Assembly (NCBI RefSeq): GCF_000276665.1 | Contig: NW_004955423.1 | Coordinates: 8,666,157-8,730,156 of the forward strand | Origin: Chinchilla lanigera | Lineage: Eukaryota > Chordata > Mammalia > Rodentia > Chinchillidae | Length of the DNA stretch: 64,000 nt | Direction of reading: 5' to 3' | Part shown: piece after piece, positions 61,184-64,000 of the stretch | How positions within the stretch are numbered: the stretch's first letter is position 1 | How the letters are laid out: the number at the start of each line of letters is the position of its first letter | The notes under the pieces: generated by a model | Databases searched by the model: none | What the model was told of the DNA's origin: nothing | The model's input: only the letters and a program-made list of their open reading frames with translations | Translations under genes and position numbers: made by a program

Positions 61184-61196
61184 CTGTGAATGTTTA

Positions 61197-61325
61197 AATA
61201 AATGTATTACAGTAAAAGACACATTGCTAGTAACCCCCCTCAACGTATTCCCCTCACTTCAGACTTATCCCAGTGTTCTGCCAATTTCTGAAGCAGTTCT
61301 GGAAGTCCTCTTTCTTGTCTGCAAG
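61197..61325 (-). mobile_element. mariner 3' end, minus orientation
   Basis: In complement this reads as the 3' end of a mariner element: '...gaggacttccagaactgcttc', then '...gataag', 'gaggggaatacgttgag' and 'tgtcttttactgtaata'. It mirrors the plus-strand copy at 61430-61660. No open frame. Confidence 0.7.
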
Positions 61326-61429
61326 ATGTGATCCAAAATCCAGTGAATGCTACTGCCCAGTGCCATCCAGCAAAAGGCAGGCTCATAAAAACATTTACAG
61401 TGTGTCCTCACCCACCTTATTCGCTGGAT

Positions 61430-61660
61430 CTAGCTCTTCCCCAAGATCAAATGACTATGAAAAGTGAATGTTTTGAGTGGATTCAGGATATCAAGGCAGC
61501 CATGATAGTGCAGTTAAAGGCACTCACGAAAGAGGACTTCAGAACTCTTTCAGAAAGTGCCAAGAAAAATGAAGTGTGTTTGAACTGCGGTGGGGAGGGC
61601 ATTGTAAGGGAGATGATTAATGATGTGTCTTTTACTGTAAGATTTCTAAACATCTAAACG
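61430..61660 (+). pseudogene. mariner transposase C-terminal relic
   Basis: The frame here encodes a degraded Tc1/mariner transposase end: HPPYSLDLALPQ stands for the family's (Y)SPDLAPxD catalytic motif, followed by IQDIKAA and ALTKEDF. The catalytic Asp after DLAP is lost (Gln/Asp shift), and the Cys/Trp-rich end is scrambled. It ends in 'gatgtgtcttttactgtaag', the element's 3' terminal region. This is a dead fossil; the family is mariner, subfamily not assigned. Confidence 0.75.
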
Positions 61661-62509
61661 TGCACTATTTTTCCATCATCCCTTTACCTGTGGCACCTAC
61701 CTCGGGTTATAAATGAGTAAGCAGCCATCCTTAAGAAGTGTCTACACATTTACACTGACAACAATTGCATATGGATATCACCCCTTTTGGTCAAAGAGTC
61801 AAGGATTTCTAGCTTCCCTGATGACTAGGCACGTGATCGCATTCACTGGACACAAGAGGGAGAGCAAATGTGGAAACGAGCCATCTGGAAAGACAAGGTT
61901 CGGCTCCACTGTGAAACACTAAGGTCCCGGCAGGATGTCCACATGGGAAGTTTCACAGCCAGTGGGGGTTGGGTCTAGAATTGGAGAGGGAAAGTTTGGA
62001 CTAGATTTGGGAGGCACAGCATAAGGAAGCCAAGGACAAGGGAAGGAATGGACTGATCTGCGACTTTGAAACATCCTCTACAAAATGGAAGTGTTGCTGA
62101 AAGACAGTATACCCTGTTGGGAGTATCAGAGACTTGGAAGGGCTAACCAACCTGGAAGAGCAAATAAAGAGCAAAGAAGGCACGAAAGAGCCCGATAATG
62201 AGAAGCCGGAGCGTTTGGAGCATCCCAGAGGCAGGATGGCATCCGGAGGAGTTACGTCTCTGAGGCTGTGCGGAGTGCACCTGAACGAGGCCAAGCAGGA
62301 AGGGCCCCGTTTCTGACTCAGGAGTCCACTATACCCAGAGGTCTTCCATGGCAACAGAAGAAGTCACCCTGTGACCAATTTTTATTTGGAAGAAAAGCCA
62401 CAGCGGAACCAGTTAGAAACCCTAGTTCCTCTGGTTACAGGCTAAAGTGAAATGATGGTGAAAAGACAAAATTCTTAGCGTCCCATGTCTTTAATAAATA
62501 CTTATTGAG
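61661..62509. other. Intergenic upstream of C1orf52
   Basis: Unassigned sequence with moderately long but meaningless frames on both strands (up to 117 codons at 62001-62354 minus). No domain, splice pattern or repeat that I recognise. Confidence 0.5.
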
Positions 62510-62603
62510 GGGCCTGGGGATTTAGCTCAGCGGCACAGCGCCTGCCTGGCAAGCGCAAGGTCGTGAGTTCAATTCCCGGTACCGGAAAAAAAAATTTTTT
62601 TAA
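62510..62603 (+). mobile_element. ID-type SINE, young, near the C1orf52 promoter
   Basis: A near-perfect copy, GGCCTGGGGATTTAGCTC to CAATTCCCGGTACCGG, with an A/T tail. The 13-bp target-site duplication AATACTTATTGAG (62497-62509) against AATGCTTATTGAG (62604-62616) has one mismatch. Confidence 0.92.
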
Positions 62604-62703
62604 AATGCTTATTGAGTGCTGAGAGTTTGGGTAGTACCGCTGGCTCAGGATGTCCTCTCTTCTCAGGGCTCCACTGGAAAGAGCTAAAGAACCTCCCGTT
62701 TGA

Positions 62704-64000
<1,297 letters not shown>

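Noticed and set aside
62001..62354. A 117-codon minus-strand frame upstream of C1orf52
   Set aside because: No recognisable domain, no splice sites or conservation evidence, and Ser/Leu-rich composition expected by chance.

Overview
The window is nuclear DNA from a placental mammal, almost certainly a rodent outside the mouse/rat group. The evidence is three recognisable mammalian genes, B1 (7SL-derived) SINEs, ID-type (tRNA-derived) SINEs, head-to-tail B1-ID composite SINEs, ERVL-MaLR solo LTRs, L1, L2 and MIR remnants, and two CpG islands. The youngest ID subfamily (GGGGCTGGGGATTTAGCTC... ending GGTACCGG) and the B1-ID dimers fit the squirrel-related or castorimorph clades. A beaver-like animal is my guess, not a demonstrated identification.

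Three genes lie on the + strand in the order DDAH1 - BCL10 - C1orf52, matching the gene order and shared orientation on human chromosome 1p22. (1) 1-10.57 kb: the 3' end of DDAH1, with the last two coding exons (5192-5335 and 7324-7440) and a ~3.1 kb 3'UTR ending near an AATAAA at 10549. (2) 10.6-43.7 kb: a ~33 kb intergenic stretch with no supported gene, filled with L1, L2, MIR, MaLR LTRs, DNA-transposon relics and SINEs. (3) 43.75-54.4 kb: complete BCL10 (CpG-island promoter, three coding exons joining to 233 residues, repeat-rich 6.6 kb intron 1, 3'UTR to an AATAAA at 54353). (4) 54.4-62.6 kb: intergenic repeats, including two outward-facing mariner 3' ends, an MLT1-like LTR and a CTCF-like site. 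(5) 62.7-64.0 kb: CpG-island promoter and first two coding exons of C1orf52; the gene runs off the right edge.

The genes are neighbours by ancestral synteny, not an operon. DDAH1 hydrolyses asymmetric dimethylarginine and so controls nitric-oxide synthase. BCL10 is the filament-forming CARD adaptor between CARMA/CARD9 scaffolds and MALT1 in NF-kB signalling. C1orf52 is a small, conserved, largely uncharacterised protein.

I found no convincing undescribed system. The observations most worth checking are the inverted mariner arrangement at 61.2-61.66 kb, residue changes in DDAH1 (Ser after the catalytic Cys) and BCL10 (Ser-cluster and MALT1-site changes), CTCF-like motifs flanking the BCL10 region, and well-dated SINE/LTR insertions with clear target-site duplications.
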